Of a DNA stretch of 64,000 nt, positions 37,969 to 47,737 are shown piece after piece. The position numbers were made by a program, and so were the translations under genes. Each line of letters starts with the position of its first letter. Positions within the stretch are counted from its first letter, which is position 1. This DNA is from Herbaspirillum hiltneri N3 (GTDB lineage: Bacteria > Pseudomonadota > Gammaproteobacteria > Burkholderiales > Burkholderiaceae_D), in the NCBI RefSeq assembly GCF_001267925.1, contig NZ_CP011409.1:4901475-4965474 (forward strand). Reading direction: 5' to 3'. The notes under the pieces are model-generated. The model had not been told where the DNA came from, ran no database searches, and was given only the letters and a program-made list of their open reading frames with translations.

Positions 37969-38054
37969 GTTTGAAAAAAATGAACGTCTACCGACAAGCG
38001 ATGGACAAATAAAAAGAGAAGCCTTGGCCTCCCTTTTTAACTACATCAATATCC

Positions 38055-38088
38055 TCCGGCGATTGTTCCACGTGAAACAATCGCCGGA
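38055..38088. promoter_or_regulatory. parS site 2 embedded in a 34-bp palindrome
   Basis: TGTTCCACGTGAAACA (38064-38079) matches the parS consensus TGTTNCACGTGAAACA. The symmetry extends far beyond the site: TCCGGCGATTGTT (38055-38067) and AACAATCGCCGGA (38076-38088) are perfect complements, so the RNA would form a strong hairpin between the TauE gene end and mnmG. It could double as a terminator for the upstream-reading minus strand gene region. Confidence 0.95.
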
Positions 38089-38101
38089 ATCTATGCGGCT
38101 C

Positions 38102-38887
38102 TCATTTTAGAAATGCGTCGTAGCCGGTCTTCAAAATCAGCGCGCCCACCACGAACAAGAAGAGTTTGCGGACGAAGCTGCTGCCGTGCTTCATCGCCAA
38201 GCGCGTACCGACCAAGGAACCGCCGATATTGAACACCGCCATCAACAGACCCAACTGCCAGATCACGTGGCCGCTATACGAGAACCAGAGCAGCGCCGCC
38301 AGATTGGTCGCAATGTTCACCACCTTGGACACCGCCGAGGCACGCAGGAAATCATAGCCAAAGATCCGGACGAAAAGGAATACAAAGAAGCTGCCGGTAC
38401 CCGGTCCGAACAAGCCGTCGTAGAACCCTACCCCGGCACCAACCAGAACAGCGTAGAGTTTTTCCTTGCTCCCGGACAATAACGGCGCATGGTGCTGACC
38501 GAAGTCTTTCTTCTTCAGGGTATAGATCGCCACCGCTAGCAAGACAAACGGCAAAGCCTTACGCATCATATCGGTCGGCACATGCGTAACAAGGTAGGCA
38601 CCGGAAAAGGACAAGGCAAATGCGGCCAACGCCGCAGGCGCCGCCGCCGCCCAATGGATGCGAACCTTACGGGCGAAATTGATCGCAGCGGCACTGGTGC
38701 CCATGACGCCGGCCACCTTGTTGGTGCCGAGCAGCGTCGCCGGCGCGACATTGGGAAAAACCGAGAACAAGGTCGGAATCAGCACCAGGCCGCCGCCGCC
38801 GACCACCGCATCAACCAGGCCGGCGACGAAGGCGCCGAGACAGAGAATCAAATAATTGGAAAAGAGAGCAGGAAAAAGGTCAGCCAT
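38102..38887 (-). CDS. TauE/SafE-family permease
   Basis: This 261-residue protein has about seven to eight membrane helices and the family signature LGAFVAGLVDAVVGGGGLVLIPTLF, LLGTNKVAGVMGTSAAAINF and GFYDGLFGPGTGSFFVFLFV. TauE/SafE proteins export sulfite or sulfonates or similar anions. The ATG at 38887 begins the first helix; upstream in-frame codons show no similarity. It reads toward the parS sites and mnmG. Confidence 0.9.
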   Translation of the reverse strand: MADLFPALFSNYLILCLGAFVAGLVDAVVGGGGLVLIPTLFSVFPNVAPATLLGTNKVAGVMGTSAAAINFARKVRIHWAAAAPAALAAFALSFSGAYLVTHVPTDMMRKALPFVLLAVAIYTLKKKDFGQHHAPLLSGSKEKLYAVLVGAGVGFYDGLFGPGTGSFFVFLFVRIFGYDFLRASAVSKVVNIATNLAALLWFSYSGHVIWQLGLLMAVFNIGGSLVGTRLAMKHGSSFVRKLFLFVVGALILKTGYDAFLK

Positions 38888-39253
38888 AACGACCTGTCTG
38901 CGTGAAGATACTGCGCGGGAAAAACAACGACATCGAGGGCTTTCGGTAAATGGGGAAGGAAGTGCTTGTCGGCTCAGCCTGACATCCAGAGCCGCGAAGC
39001 GAGCCGACGGCACTGTCAGAGCGACAAGCATTTTACTCCTGTGACCCGTGCTTCTCCACTCCCATGAGGTAGCCGACAGCATGTCGCGGCGAACGTTACT
39101 TGCGCACACGATCCATCAAGACGCTGCGCCAGCTTGGACAGTGAAGTCCCGAAACGATAGGATTTCCCCGACGGCAGGTACTGTGTGCATTCGGGAACGC
39201 CATCTCAAGATCGGCGGTGGAATAGACAATATCCACACCGCGCGAAAAATTAA

Positions 39254-39409
39254 CTATTTGATAACTATCGCCAACGTGGTGGTTTTACCCGAGCCGGCAA
39301 CCGCCTCGATCATGACGATCTGGGCGGAACACCGCGACACTTCAAAATCCCAATTTGCTCGTCGGTCTGGGGCACTGCCCTTCAATTCTCCGGAATACAA
39401 TTGCTGCAT
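39254..39409 (-). pseudogene. Fragment with a helicase-like P-loop
   Basis: A 51-codon open frame reads MQQLYSGELKGSAPDRRANW and later VMIEAVAGSGKTTTLAIVIK before a TAG at 39254-39256. EAVAGSGKTTTL is a Walker A motif in the style of UvrD/Rep superfamily-1 helicases (EAGAGSGKTTTL), but everything downstream is missing. There is no ribosome binding site before the ATG. It is most likely the remnant of a deleted helicase-like or phage/island gene; chance resemblance is possible. Confidence 0.5.
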
Positions 39410-39451
39410 TATTGCGCGGAGTGACACGCTACAAGCAAACCGACCGGCGTG

Positions 39452-39501
39452 AAATGAAAACTGCCGCCGGACAGTCTGAACTGTGCAGCGGCAGTGATTG
39501 C
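39452..39501 (-). terminator. Terminator-like hairpin, repeat copy A
   Basis: CTGCCGCCGGACAGT (39461-39475) pairs with ACTGTGCAGCGGCAG (39480-39494) around CTGA, with two mismatches. On the minus strand the stem is followed by TTTTCATTT, so it fits a terminator for the operon ending at 39530. The same sequence with one substitution and one indel occurs at 47738-47786, on the other side of that operon. Confidence 0.75.
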
Positions 39502-39529
39502 CTTCTTGCCGTCGACGAACGCCTCCGAC

Positions 39530-40261
39530 TCATTGCGAGGTGTAACCCCCATCGATCGGCAAGCTCACACCACTGATCATCGCCGCAGCATCGCTCAACA
39601 GGAACAGGATGGGCGCCGCCACATCTTCGGGTGCAGCGAACTTGCGTAAAGGAATGGCTTCCAGAACCCGCCGGTTTTTCTCAGGATCGGCCCAGGCCTG
39701 CAATGCCATCGGCGTCAGCGTTACCGTAGGATTGACACTGTTGACGCGGATTCTGTGCGGACCGAGTTCTGCACACATGACGCGCGTGATGGCATCCATC
39801 GCCGCCTTCGATGCGCAATAGGCGAGATGATCGTCCAACGCAACCAGGGCCGCCTGACTGGAAACATTGACGATACTGCCGCTGCGCCCTTCCCTGATCA
39901 TGGTCGCCGCGACATGCCGCGACATCATGGCTGTACCGCGAGCATTAACCTGCATCACCCGATCGAAATTTTCGGAGGTCAATGCTAGCGAATTTTCCAG
40001 CACCGATATGCCGGAGCAATTAACCAGGCCGTCGATACCTCGGACATCCTGCAACGCCACTTCCATTGCCCGGTCATCGGCGATGTCCAGCACCAGCGTT
40101 TCACAGCCGATCTCCTCCTTCAGCAACGCCAGTTTGTCTTTTTGCCGACCTACCGCAACAACGGCAGCGCCGCATGACCGCAACAGCCTTGCCGTGACTT
40201 CACCAATGCCACTGGTGGCGCCCGTGACAACATATTTTCTTTTTGCAACATCAAAGAGCAT
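39530..40261 (-). CDS. Short-chain dehydrogenase/reductase (sugar/polyol cluster)
   Basis: This 243-residue classical SDR has VTGATSGIGEVTARLL (cofactor motif), NCSGIS (NNAG equivalent, with Cys-Ser substitution), NVSSQAALVALDDHLAYCASKAAMDAI (catalytic Ser, Tyr, Lys) and ISGVSLPIDGGYTSQ. The layout resembles L-xylulose reductase/carbonyl reductase-type SDRs (VALDDHLAYCASKAAMD). It is the last gene of the seven-gene operon and probably interconverts a polyol and ketose. Confidence 0.88.
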   Translation of the reverse strand: MLFDVAKRKYVVTGATSGIGEVTARLLRSCGAAVVAVGRQKDKLALLKEEIGCETLVLDIADDRAMEVALQDVRGIDGLVNCSGISVLENSLALTSENFDRVMQVNARGTAMMSRHVAATMIREGRSGSIVNVSSQAALVALDDHLAYCASKAAMDAITRVMCAELGPHRIRVNSVNPTVTLTPMALQAWADPEKNRRVLEAIPLRKFAAPEDVAAPILFLLSDAAAMISGVSLPIDGGYTSQ

Positions 40262-40289
40262 GATTATTCCTTAAGGAAATGGCAAATGA

Positions 40290-41834
40290 TCAGCACGCAT
40301 GCAATTGATGCATCGCTGATTTCAGACTTGGATATAGCCCGCGATATTGCGCAAAAATATGCTGGTAGCGCCGGCTGGCTGCGATATCCGGCGTCGTTCT
40401 CAAGCGCAGCCGTGCCCACCCCTTTTCGACCTGAGACGTATCGATCAGACCCACGCCGAAAGCCGCCAGCAACGCTGCTCCCAATGCCGCTTCGACATTG
40501 TCGTCGATGGTATAGACCGGATAACCTGTGACGTCTGCAATGATCTGCATCCACAAATTGGAATGGCTGGCGCCTCCGACTACCACCAGCCGTTCATCGA
40601 GGAACTGTGCACCGCAGGCGCCAGCGTCGATGTTGTGCTTGAGCGCGAATGCCACACCTTCCAGCACGGCGCGATATAAATGCGCACGCCGATGATATAG
40701 ACTCAGTCCAACAAAAGCGCCACTGGCCTTGGCATCCCAGATCGGGCCGCGCTCGCCCATCAGATAGGGCAAGAACACGATACCCTCAGCGCCCGGCGCA
40801 ATCGCAGCGGCGTCCCGCTCCAACAGAAAATGCGGATCGACATCGCTGCGTAACGCCTCCGTCATTTCAGCCTGGCAGAATTGCTCCAAAAACCAGCTCA
40901 CTGCTGCACCCGCCGTAATCGCGCCGCCAAAAATGTAGAGATCCTGCAAACCGTTGTACACGTGCGGCATGCTGATCAGACCGTGACCGGCGTCGACTTG
41001 CTGGTTGATATAGCCCCAGCACATGCTGGTGCCGATCATCGCCACATGATTGCCGGCCTTGGTGACGCCGGCAGCAAACGTCGCCATCGCAGCATCTACG
41101 CCGCCCGCAATCACTGGCGTGCCTGCGGCAAGACCCAACGCCATCGCCTGCGACGGCAACAACGGGCCAACCACATCGCTGCTGGCGATCAGCCGCTCAG
41201 GCATCAGCATCGGCGGAATGCCCAGCATTGCCATCGCCTCCGTTGACCAGCAACGCTGCGTAATGTCGTACACCCCGCCGATGTTGCCCGCCGAGCTGTG
41301 GTCCACCGCCAATTCGCCAGTCAGCAAATAATTGACATAACTGTTCGGCGGCAGAAAATAACGTGTTTTCGCCCATACTTCTGGGCGCCGGTTCTTCAGC
41401 CACAGCATCTTGGTGTAGCCGTAGTAGCTGTCGACGCCGTTACCTGTCAACACCGCCAGCCGCTCCAGATCGACATGCCGTCGCACCCACTTGACCTCGT
41501 CGTCGGCGCGCCGATCCATCCAGATCAGGCAGGGATGCAAAGGCCGCATCTCCGCATCCACCGGAATGCCCGAACCGCCATACAGACTGCTGACGCACAA
41601 CGCGCGAATGGCAGTCGCCGAAATACCGGCGGCGGCGGCTTGCGCCACGCAATGCCGGATGCAATCGCTGACTGCCTGAAACCAGACATCCGGCCATTGC
41701 TCGGCCCACATCGGTTGCGGCGTTTCCACGGCATAAGCCCGGGTATGTTGAGCGACGATCCTGCCGTCCGTTGCGTCTATGCACAGAGCCTTGGTACTTT
41801 GCGTCCCGATGTCGACGCCAATCACATAATGCAT
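40290..41834 (-). CDS. FGGY-family carbohydrate kinase
   Basis: The 514-residue kinase shows YVIGVDIGTQSTKALCIDATDG (phosphate 1), GGVDAAMATFAAGVTKAGNHVAMIGTSMCWGY (phosphate 2), FLPYLMGERGPIWDAKASGAFVGLSL (FGGY region) and VVVGGASHSNLWMQIIADVTGYPV. It is closest in pattern to xylulokinase-like kinases. In this operon it would phosphorylate the keto sugar made by one of the dehydrogenases. Xylulose, ribulose or erythrulose are candidates; sequence alone does not decide. Confidence 0.88.
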   Translation of the reverse strand: MHYVIGVDIGTQSTKALCIDATDGRIVAQHTRAYAVETPQPMWAEQWPDVWFQAVSDCIRHCVAQAAAAGISATAIRALCVSSLYGGSGIPVDAEMRPLHPCLIWMDRRADDEVKWVRRHVDLERLAVLTGNGVDSYYGYTKMLWLKNRRPEVWAKTRYFLPPNSYVNYLLTGELAVDHSSAGNIGGVYDITQRCWSTEAMAMLGIPPMLMPERLIASSDVVGPLLPSQAMALGLAAGTPVIAGGVDAAMATFAAGVTKAGNHVAMIGTSMCWGYINQQVDAGHGLISMPHVYNGLQDLYIFGGAITAGAAVSWFLEQFCQAEMTEALRSDVDPHFLLERDAAAIAPGAEGIVFLPYLMGERGPIWDAKASGAFVGLSLYHRRAHLYRAVLEGVAFALKHNIDAGACGAQFLDERLVVVGGASHSNLWMQIIADVTGYPVYTIDDNVEAALGAALLAAFGVGLIDTSQVEKGWARLRLRTTPDIAASRRYQHIFAQYRGLYPSLKSAMHQLHAC

Positions 41835-41847
41835 ATGGCCCGGCGTC

Positions 41848-42945
41848 CTAGCAATCGTTGACGGCCGGCTTGAGTAGCACCTTGATGGACGCCACCGAAT
41901 TCGCCAAGGCGAAAGCCTCTTCCCATTTTTCCAGCGGGAAGCTGTGAGTGACGATCCCCTTTGACGTCACCAGCCCGCGTGCCAGCAGATCAATCGCTAC
42001 GGGATAGCAATAAGGACCGAGATGCGCGCCACGCACATCGAGCTCCTTGCGGTCGCCGATGATGGACCAGTCCGCGCTGGTTTCCTTCCCGAACACGCTA
42101 AACTCCACGAAGCGCCCCAAGCGGCGGATCAGTTGCAGCCCTTGGGTTACGCCTGCGGGCACGCCGGTGGTCTCGATATAGACATCGCAGCCATAACCTC
42201 CGGTCAATCCCTTGATCACCGCCAAAGCGTCTTCCTTGGTCGGATCGATGACCACATCGGCGCCGAATTCGCGCGCCAGCGCCAGTCGTTCCGGCACCAG
42301 ATCGACGACCACCAGTTTCTTCGGCGTCTTCAGTTTCGCCACTTGGGTCATCATCAGTCCCAGCGGACCCGCTCCGGCGATCACCACCACATCGTCGAGC
42401 TGAATGTCGCCGCGATTGACGGTATGAATGGCGCAGGACAACGGTTCGATGATTGCCGCGTCTTCCAACGGCATGTCCATCGGGATCTTGTGCACCACCG
42501 CGTTCGACGGCAAGCGCATGTATTCCGCCATGCCTCCATCGGCGACTTCTCGCTGGAAGCCGAAGATGTTGTGGACTTCACACATCCAGTACTTGCCCGT
42601 CTTGCAGAACAGGCATGCTTCGCAAGGCACGATCTGTTCAGCTATCACGCGATCGCCCTGCTGCACGCCAAAGTGCTCGGCGGCACCCTCGCCCAACGCG
42701 GCGACGTAGCCGAAAAATTCATGGCCCGCCACCACCGGCGGCTTGACCCAGGAGTCCTGACCGTCGCCGCCCCAGAACATCGCCGCCCCGGAATGGCACT
42801 TGCAATCGCTGGCGCAAATACCGCATGCGCCGATCCGGATCACCAGCTCATTGCGCCCCGCCTGCGGACAACGAATCGTTTGCAAACGATAGTCCTTGGG
42901 ACCGTGGCAAACGACGGCTTTCATGTCCACTGCTGAATACTGCAT
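41848..42945 (-). CDS. Zinc-dependent polyol dehydrogenase (erythritol/L-threitol-type)
   Basis: This 365-residue medium-chain dehydrogenase has the catalytic zinc site GACGICASDCKCHSG and VAGHEFFGYV, a Cys-rich structural zinc loop (CEACLFCKTGKYWMCE), and the NAD-binding VVIAGAGPLGLMMTQVAKL with a following Asp (VVVDLVPERL) that favours NAD. The pattern resembles erythritol/L-threitol dehydrogenases. The ATG at 42945 has AGGAG eight bases upstream and was preferred to the ATG at 42924. It probably catalyses the first oxidation of the imported polyol. Confidence 0.85.
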   Translation of the reverse strand: MQYSAVDMKAVVCHGPKDYRLQTIRCPQAGRNELVIRIGACGICASDCKCHSGAAMFWGGDGQDSWVKPPVVAGHEFFGYVAALGEGAAEHFGVQQGDRVIAEQIVPCEACLFCKTGKYWMCEVHNIFGFQREVADGGMAEYMRLPSNAVVHKIPMDMPLEDAAIIEPLSCAIHTVNRGDIQLDDVVVIAGAGPLGLMMTQVAKLKTPKKLVVVDLVPERLALAREFGADVVIDPTKEDALAVIKGLTGGYGCDVYIETTGVPAGVTQGLQLIRRLGRFVEFSVFGKETSADWSIIGDRKELDVRGAHLGPYCYPVAIDLLARGLVTSKGIVTHSFPLEKWEEAFALANSVASIKVLLKPAVNDC

Positions 42946-43003
42946 TTTTTCTCCTGAAGGATGATGAAGAGAGATAGAAAGGAATGGGCGGAGACGAATA
43001 CAA

Positions 43004-44032
43004 TCAGCTCAGCCGCTTGCTGCGCTCCCGGCTGATATAAATGGCAAGCAGAATGATCACGCCCTTGATGATGTTCTGCACATACGGAGAGACGCCGATC
43101 ATGTTCAGGCCATTGTTCAGCACGCCCAGCAGCATCGCCCCGATCAGCGTGCCGATGATGGAGCCGCGCCCGCCGCTGATCGACGTGCCGCCTATCACCA
43201 CAGCGGCGATCGCATCGAGTTCGAACGACACGCCCGCATTCGGCTGACCGCTCATCAGGCGAGACGTCAGAACCAGTCCGGCGATTGACGCGCACAGCCC
43301 GCTGATGGCGTAGACAAGCAGCTTGTAACGCGCCACCCGCACGCCACTCAGACGCGCCGCTTCTTCATTGCCGCCGAGAGCGTAGACGTAGCGCCCGAAT
43401 GGCGTGTGGTCGAGCACCACATACATGACGGCGAACACCAACAGCATGATCAAGATTGGCGTCTGCAAACCGAATACGTCGCCGCGACCGAAGAACTCGA
43501 ACCAATCAGGCAACCCGTCGATTGGATAGCCGCCGGTCGCCACCAGCGCAATGCCGCGCGCGATACCCATGGTCGCCAGCGTCACGATGATCGGCGGCAT
43601 TCCGGCATAGGCAATGCAAAAGCCGTTCACCAGGCCGACGGCGATACCAACGGCAAAACCGATCGGTATCGCCAGCGCCGGCGGCACGGCGGCAATCATC
43701 AGTGCGGCAGTCAGCGTACCCGACAATGCCATCACCGACCCCACCGACAAATCGATGCCGCCGCTCAGGATGACGCAGGTCATGCCGACCGCGATGATGG
43801 CGTTGATAGATACTTGCCGGCCGACGTTGATCAAATTGTCTGGCGTCAGAAATGCATCCGTCATCGTCACCATCACCAGGCACACCATCATCAGTCCGAC
43901 CAGCGGATAACACACCGGTCCTTTGGCGAAACGCGCCAGTGAGATGCGCGTTCTGATCCCGACGCTGACATCAATGCCGGTATCTACTTTGTGTGATTCA
44001 GACGAATTCAAGTCGCGAACCTGTGGTTGCAT
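43004..44032 (-). CDS. Sugar ABC transporter permease (RbsC-like)
   Basis: This 342-residue permease has eight to ten membrane helices and the family signatures [36 protein letters not shown] and [30 protein letters not shown]. It belongs to the ribose/xylose/galactose (CUT2) permease group. Its start overlaps the 3' end of the ATPase gene by 35 bp, indicating coupling. It pairs with the ATPase at 43998 and the binding protein at 45537. Confidence 0.95.
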   Translation of the reverse strand: MQPQVRDLNSSESHKVDTGIDVSVGIRTRISLARFAKGPVCYPLVGLMMVCLVMVTMTDAFLTPDNLINVGRQVSINAIIAVGMTCVILSGGIDLSVGSVMALSGTLTAALMIAAVPPALAIPIGFAVGIAVGLVNGFCIAYAGMPPIIVTLATMGIARGIALVATGGYPIDGLPDWFEFFGRGDVFGLQTPILIMLLVFAVMYVVLDHTPFGRYVYALGGNEEAARLSGVRVARYKLLVYAISGLCASIAGLVLTSRLMSGQPNAGVSFELDAIAAVVIGGTSISGGRGSIIGTLIGAMLLGVLNNGLNMIGVSPYVQNIIKGVIILLAIYISRERSKRLS

Positions 44033-45515
44033 GGCGCATTACCTCGTTAGATTGAATGGAGTCTCCCTCCAGAATGGTGACGATCGCTCCTTGCCGGAAC
44101 ACAGCGACGCGATCGCACATGCCGACGATCTCCGGCAGTTCGGAAGAGATCATGATGACCGCGTAGCCTTGTACCGTCAGCCGTCGCATCAAGCGATAGA
44201 TTTCCGCCTTGGCGCCGACGTCGATGCCACGTGTCGGCTCATCGAAAATCAAAATCTTGCAATGGTGATTGAGCCAGCGCGCAATGACGACCTTTTGCTG
44301 ATTGCCGCCACTCAGATTGCCCACGCGAGCAAACACGTCCGGCGCCTTGATATCGATATCGCGAGACATGCATTGCGCATCCTCGCGCTCTGCGCCGCGC
44401 CGAATGAACGGCAAAGCGCTGCAATACTTCTGCAGGTTGTTAAGCGAAATGTTGTCCTTGATACTGAAGTCGAGAATCAGTCCCTCGGTCTTGCGATTCT
44501 CCGGCAGCAGACCGACGCCGGCGACCAGCGCCTCGGCGGGATCGTGCAAGGCCATCGTCACGCCGTGTACCGATACATCCTTGCGATGACACGGATCCGC
44601 ACCGATCAGCCCCAATGCCAGCTCGGTGCGGCCGGAGCCGACCAGACCGGCGAAGCCGAGTATCTCGCCCTCACGCAACTGAAAACGATTAACCGGACCG
44701 TCACGACGCAATTGTATGGCGCGCACATCCATCGCGGTTCTCATTGACGTCGACATGCGCGCCGCCGTTTTGGGAGGAAAGGTATTTTGCAAACGCCGAC
44801 CGACCATCATTTCCACCAGATCGTCTACCGTCGTCGCCACCACCTCCGCACTGCCAACATAAGCACCGTCGCGCAACACCGTAACGCGATCACAGACTTC
44901 GAAAATCTCTTCCATATGGTGCGAGATGAAGATCATCGCCACGCCCAACCGTTTCAGTTCACGCATCACCGTGAACAGATGCGCGGCTTCCGCTGGCGTC
45001 AGCGTCGCCGTCGGTTCATCGAGAATCAGGATGCGCGCCTCCAGCGACAAGGCCTTGCCGATCTCCACGAACTGCTGCTGCGCCAGGCTCAAGCGCCTGA
45101 CCTCCATCGACAAATCGATCGTGACGCCAAGACGCCGGAAAATCGCTTCCGCGCGTCTGCGCATCATCGTTCTCGACAACAGGCCAAAGGTGTTGCGCAT
45201 CTCGCGGCCGAGGAACATGTTGTCCACCGCGTTGAGATAAGGTATCAGGCTGAATTCCTGAAAGATGATCGCGACGCCCGACTTGATCGCGTCATGGTAA
45301 CTGGTAAAATGCCGCTCCTCGCCGCCCACGATGATGCGGCCCTGATCTGGACGGTGGACACCGCCCAGTATCTTCATCAGCGTCGATTTACCCGCGCCGT
45401 TCTCGCCGAGCAGCGCGTGAATCTCGCCGCCGGCGACTGCCAGATCAACGCCGTTAAGCGCCTTGATCCGGCCGAACTGTTTGCAGATGCCCTGCAATTC
45501 CAGAATGGTGTGCAT
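43998..45515 (-). CDS. Sugar ABC transporter ATPase, duplicated domain (RbsA-like)
   Basis: The 505-residue protein has two ATPase domains, typical of CUT2 systems. Domain 1: [47 protein letters not shown]. Domain 2: degenerate Walker [50 protein letters not shown]. It powers import of a pentose, hexose or polyol and works with the neighbouring permease and binding protein. Confidence 0.95.
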   Translation of the reverse strand: MHTILELQGICKQFGRIKALNGVDLAVAGGEIHALLGENGAGKSTLMKILGGVHRPDQGRIIVGGEERHFTSYHDAIKSGVAIIFQEFSLIPYLNAVDNMFLGREMRNTFGLLSRTMMRRRAEAIFRRLGVTIDLSMEVRRLSLAQQQFVEIGKALSLEARILILDEPTATLTPAEAAHLFTVMRELKRLGVAMIFISHHMEEIFEVCDRVTVLRDGAYVGSAEVVATTVDDLVEMMVGRRLQNTFPPKTAARMSTSMRTAMDVRAIQLRRDGPVNRFQLREGEILGFAGLVGSGRTELALGLIGADPCHRKDVSVHGVTMALHDPAEALVAGVGLLPENRKTEGLILDFSIKDNISLNNLQKYCSALPFIRRGAEREDAQCMSRDIDIKAPDVFARVGNLSGGNQQKVVIARWLNHHCKILIFDEPTRGIDVGAKAEIYRLMRRLTVQGYAVIMISSELPEIVGMCDRVAVFRQGAIVTILEGDSIQSNEVMRHATTGSRLEFV

Positions 45516-45536
45516 GATTATCTCAGTAGCGCATAC

Positions 45537-46472
45537 TTACCAGCGGAAACTGGCGGCCTGTTCTCTGTCGATCAGCTTGATGTCCACGGGAATGGTCGCC
45601 GGCGGCGTCGCCCCCCACTTCTTCGCCAGCGCCACGCCGAGTGCCAGCCTGATCTGATCGCGCGGATATTGCGCGGCGGTCGCGATGAATTTGGCATTGC
45701 TCTTCAGGATCGCCTTGATCGCATCCGGCGCGCCATCCACACTCACCAGCTTGACGTCCTTGCCGCTCGATTCGATCGCTGACAATGCTCCCAGCGCGCC
45801 GATATCGTTGACGCTGAACATGCCTTGCAGCCGGGGATGCGATTGCAAGATGTTTTCCGTCACGCTCAGAGCCTGGTCGCGCTCCTGCTTACCGTTTTGC
45901 GTAGCGACCAACTTGATGCCGGGGAAATTGGTGAACGCTGCCTTGCAGCCGCGCACACGCTCCAGAATAGGAACGACCGGAATGCCGTCGAGAATGGCGA
46001 CATCTCCCTTGCCCTTCAGGGTATTCGCCAGATACGTACAGGCCGCCTGACCGGCATCAAAGTTCTTGGAGCCGACGAAGGAATCGACCGGGCCTTGCGC
46101 ATTGGCATCCACGGTAACGACCACGATACCGGCCTTCTTGGCTGACTTCACCGCCGACTGTATGCCGACGGAATCGGTCGGATTGAGCAGCAGGATATCA
46201 ATCTTCTTTTGAATCAGGTCTTCCACATCGCTGGTCTGCTTGGCAATGTCGTGCCGCGCATCCGTCACGATCAGCGTGGCACCGATGCTGGTAGCGGCTT
46301 CTTCAGCAGCCTTTTTCATGGTGACGAAGTAGGGATTGTTCATCTCCTGCAAAGACAAACCGATCTTCAATGGCGGTGCCGCTGAAACCGAAAACGACAG
46401 GCCGGTGAAACCAAATGCCATGCAGATCGATGACACGAATTTACAAAAATGCGACCGACGGGGATGGAACAT
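45537..46472 (-). CDS. Sugar ABC transporter periplasmic binding protein (RbsB-like)
   Basis: This 311-residue protein has a long signal peptide (MFHPRRSHFCKFVSSICMAF, cleavage near SVSA-APP) and a Peripla_BP_4 fold: LKIGLSLQEMNNPYFVTMKKAAEEAA, LNPTDSVGIQSAVKSAKKAGIVVVTVDANAQG, and VNDIGALGALSAIESSGK. The start at 46472 is preceded by an AGGAG. It determines the substrate of this CUT2 importer, which is unknown but probably a sugar or sugar alcohol. Confidence 0.94.
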   Translation of the reverse strand: MFHPRRSHFCKFVSSICMAFGFTGLSFSVSAAPPLKIGLSLQEMNNPYFVTMKKAAEEAATSIGATLIVTDARHDIAKQTSDVEDLIQKKIDILLLNPTDSVGIQSAVKSAKKAGIVVVTVDANAQGPVDSFVGSKNFDAGQAACTYLANTLKGKGDVAILDGIPVVPILERVRGCKAAFTNFPGIKLVATQNGKQERDQALSVTENILQSHPRLQGMFSVNDIGALGALSAIESSGKDVKLVSVDGAPDAIKAILKSNAKFIATAAQYPRDQIRLALGVALAKKWGATPPATIPVDIKLIDREQAASFRW

Positions 46473-46562
46473 GCTTGATCTCCTTTGATTGCCTGACAGT
46501 GAATGAAACGATGCGCAGCCGCTGTAGAAACACGCGCTTACGTACTCGCGTGTACCCGCCAT

Positions 46563-47510
46563 TCAGGCGGCTTGCGCAAGATTGCGCGACGCCATGTTGA
46601 TCTCCTGGTACTTACGAAAGGCGGACGGCGAAACGCCCTTCTGTATCAGGAAATGGCGATTGAAATTGGAAACGTTGTTGAAGCCGACGCGGAAACAGAT
46701 ATCCGTAATGCCCAGGTCGCCCTGCATCAGCAATTCGCACGCGCCGTTGATGCGCAACTGGTTGATGTACTGGATGCAACTCATGCCGGTATGTTTGCGG
46801 AATGATCGCGAAAACGCGCTAGTGCTTTGCTGCGCCAGTTCCGCCAGCACGGATTCGCGCAAGTCGGTATCAAGATTCTCAGCAATGAAACGCAATACAT
46901 GATTCAGCCGCGACGACATGTACGCCAGCGCATCCGGCACATAGCCGGGACTAGCCAACGGCATGCGGCCGGCATCGGCGATCATCAGATCAAACAAGGC
47001 CAGGAACAGTTGTATCCGCTTACATCCTTGGGCCGTCAGCAACTGGCGCATGATGGATTCGGCTGCGGCGCCGGTAGCAGCGGTAAACACCAGCCCGGCC
47101 TGGGCATCAAGCAACAGGTCTTCCAGTTCGTGTAATTCGGCGAATGCGTGGATGCCGTTGTTGATGAACTCGCTGGGGAACTGGATGATGAGGCCACGCT
47201 CGGGCACCTGTTCGCCGGGAGCGACATCGCTGACCCAGTTGTGCGGAAGGTTCGGTCCCAGTAGCACCAGATTACCGGGTTCGAATTGGCCGATGAAATC
47301 GCCAACAAAATATTTACCGCTGGTCGCGGTGATAAACTGGATTTCGTATTCGGGATGAAAGTGCCAGCGCACCGTCCGATACGGATAACCATGCGACCAG
47401 ATCGTGAAAGACTCGTTCCGACGCACATCCACCAGTTCCAGATCCGGCAGCGCAGCAAGGTTTGTTGCACGCCCATGCCCGACGCCACTGTCCGAGATAC
47501 AACCTTTCAT
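46563..47510 (-). CDS. AraC-family regulator with cupin sensor
   Basis: This 315-residue protein has an N-terminal cupin-like ligand domain (WSHGYPYRTVRWHFHPEYEIQFI, LVLLGPNLPHNWVSD) and a C-terminal pair of HTH motifs (SVLAELAQQSTSAFSRSFRKHTGMS and ITDICFRVGFNNVSNFNRHFLIQKGVSPSAFR). It is the first gene of the sugar operon and presumably activates it in response to the substrate. The ATG at 47510 has AGGAG upstream. Confidence 0.92.
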   Translation of the reverse strand: MKGCISDSGVGHGRATNLAALPDLELVDVRRNESFTIWSHGYPYRTVRWHFHPEYEIQFITATSGKYFVGDFIGQFEPGNLVLLGPNLPHNWVSDVAPGEQVPERGLIIQFPSEFINNGIHAFAELHELEDLLLDAQAGLVFTAATGAAAESIMRQLLTAQGCKRIQLFLALFDLMIADAGRMPLASPGYVPDALAYMSSRLNHVLRFIAENLDTDLRESVLAELAQQSTSAFSRSFRKHTGMSCIQYINQLRINGACELLMQGDLGITDICFRVGFNNVSNFNRHFLIQKGVSPSAFRKYQEINMASRNLAQAA

Positions 47511-47737
47511 CGTACTGTCTCCTTGTTTTGGCTTGCCGCTCTTTTTTATGATTCCTAATATAGAGAGTCGCGCACAGTTACGCCAATACAAATACTTGAA
47601 GATTCAGATACTTTTTTGACTAGATTGATGCAACCGATGCTTGAAAGAACCGCGTTCAGATGAGCATGGACGGCAGTGTTATCGTGACGAAAACAGCACG
47701 CACTCTCCCTTGCTGCACGCCATGTCCGTGCGAGTTC

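Larger units (their letters stand above)
38888..39529. other. 640-bp intergenic region left of the sugar operon
   Basis: There is no intact gene. The region holds a short P-loop fragment on the minus strand (39254-39409) and terminator-like repeat A (39452-39501). The rest, 38888-39253, shows no recognised motif. Confidence 0.5.

Noticed and set aside
39048..39452. 134-codon plus-strand frame left of the sugar operon
   Set aside because: Its segment ANVVVLPEPATAS is the antisense image of a P-loop; the minus-strand fragment explains it better, and no ribosome binding site is present.
47270..47290. GGTTCGAATT resembling a tRNA T-loop
   Set aside because: It lies in the coding sequence of the AraC regulator and no acceptor or anticodon stem can be formed around it.
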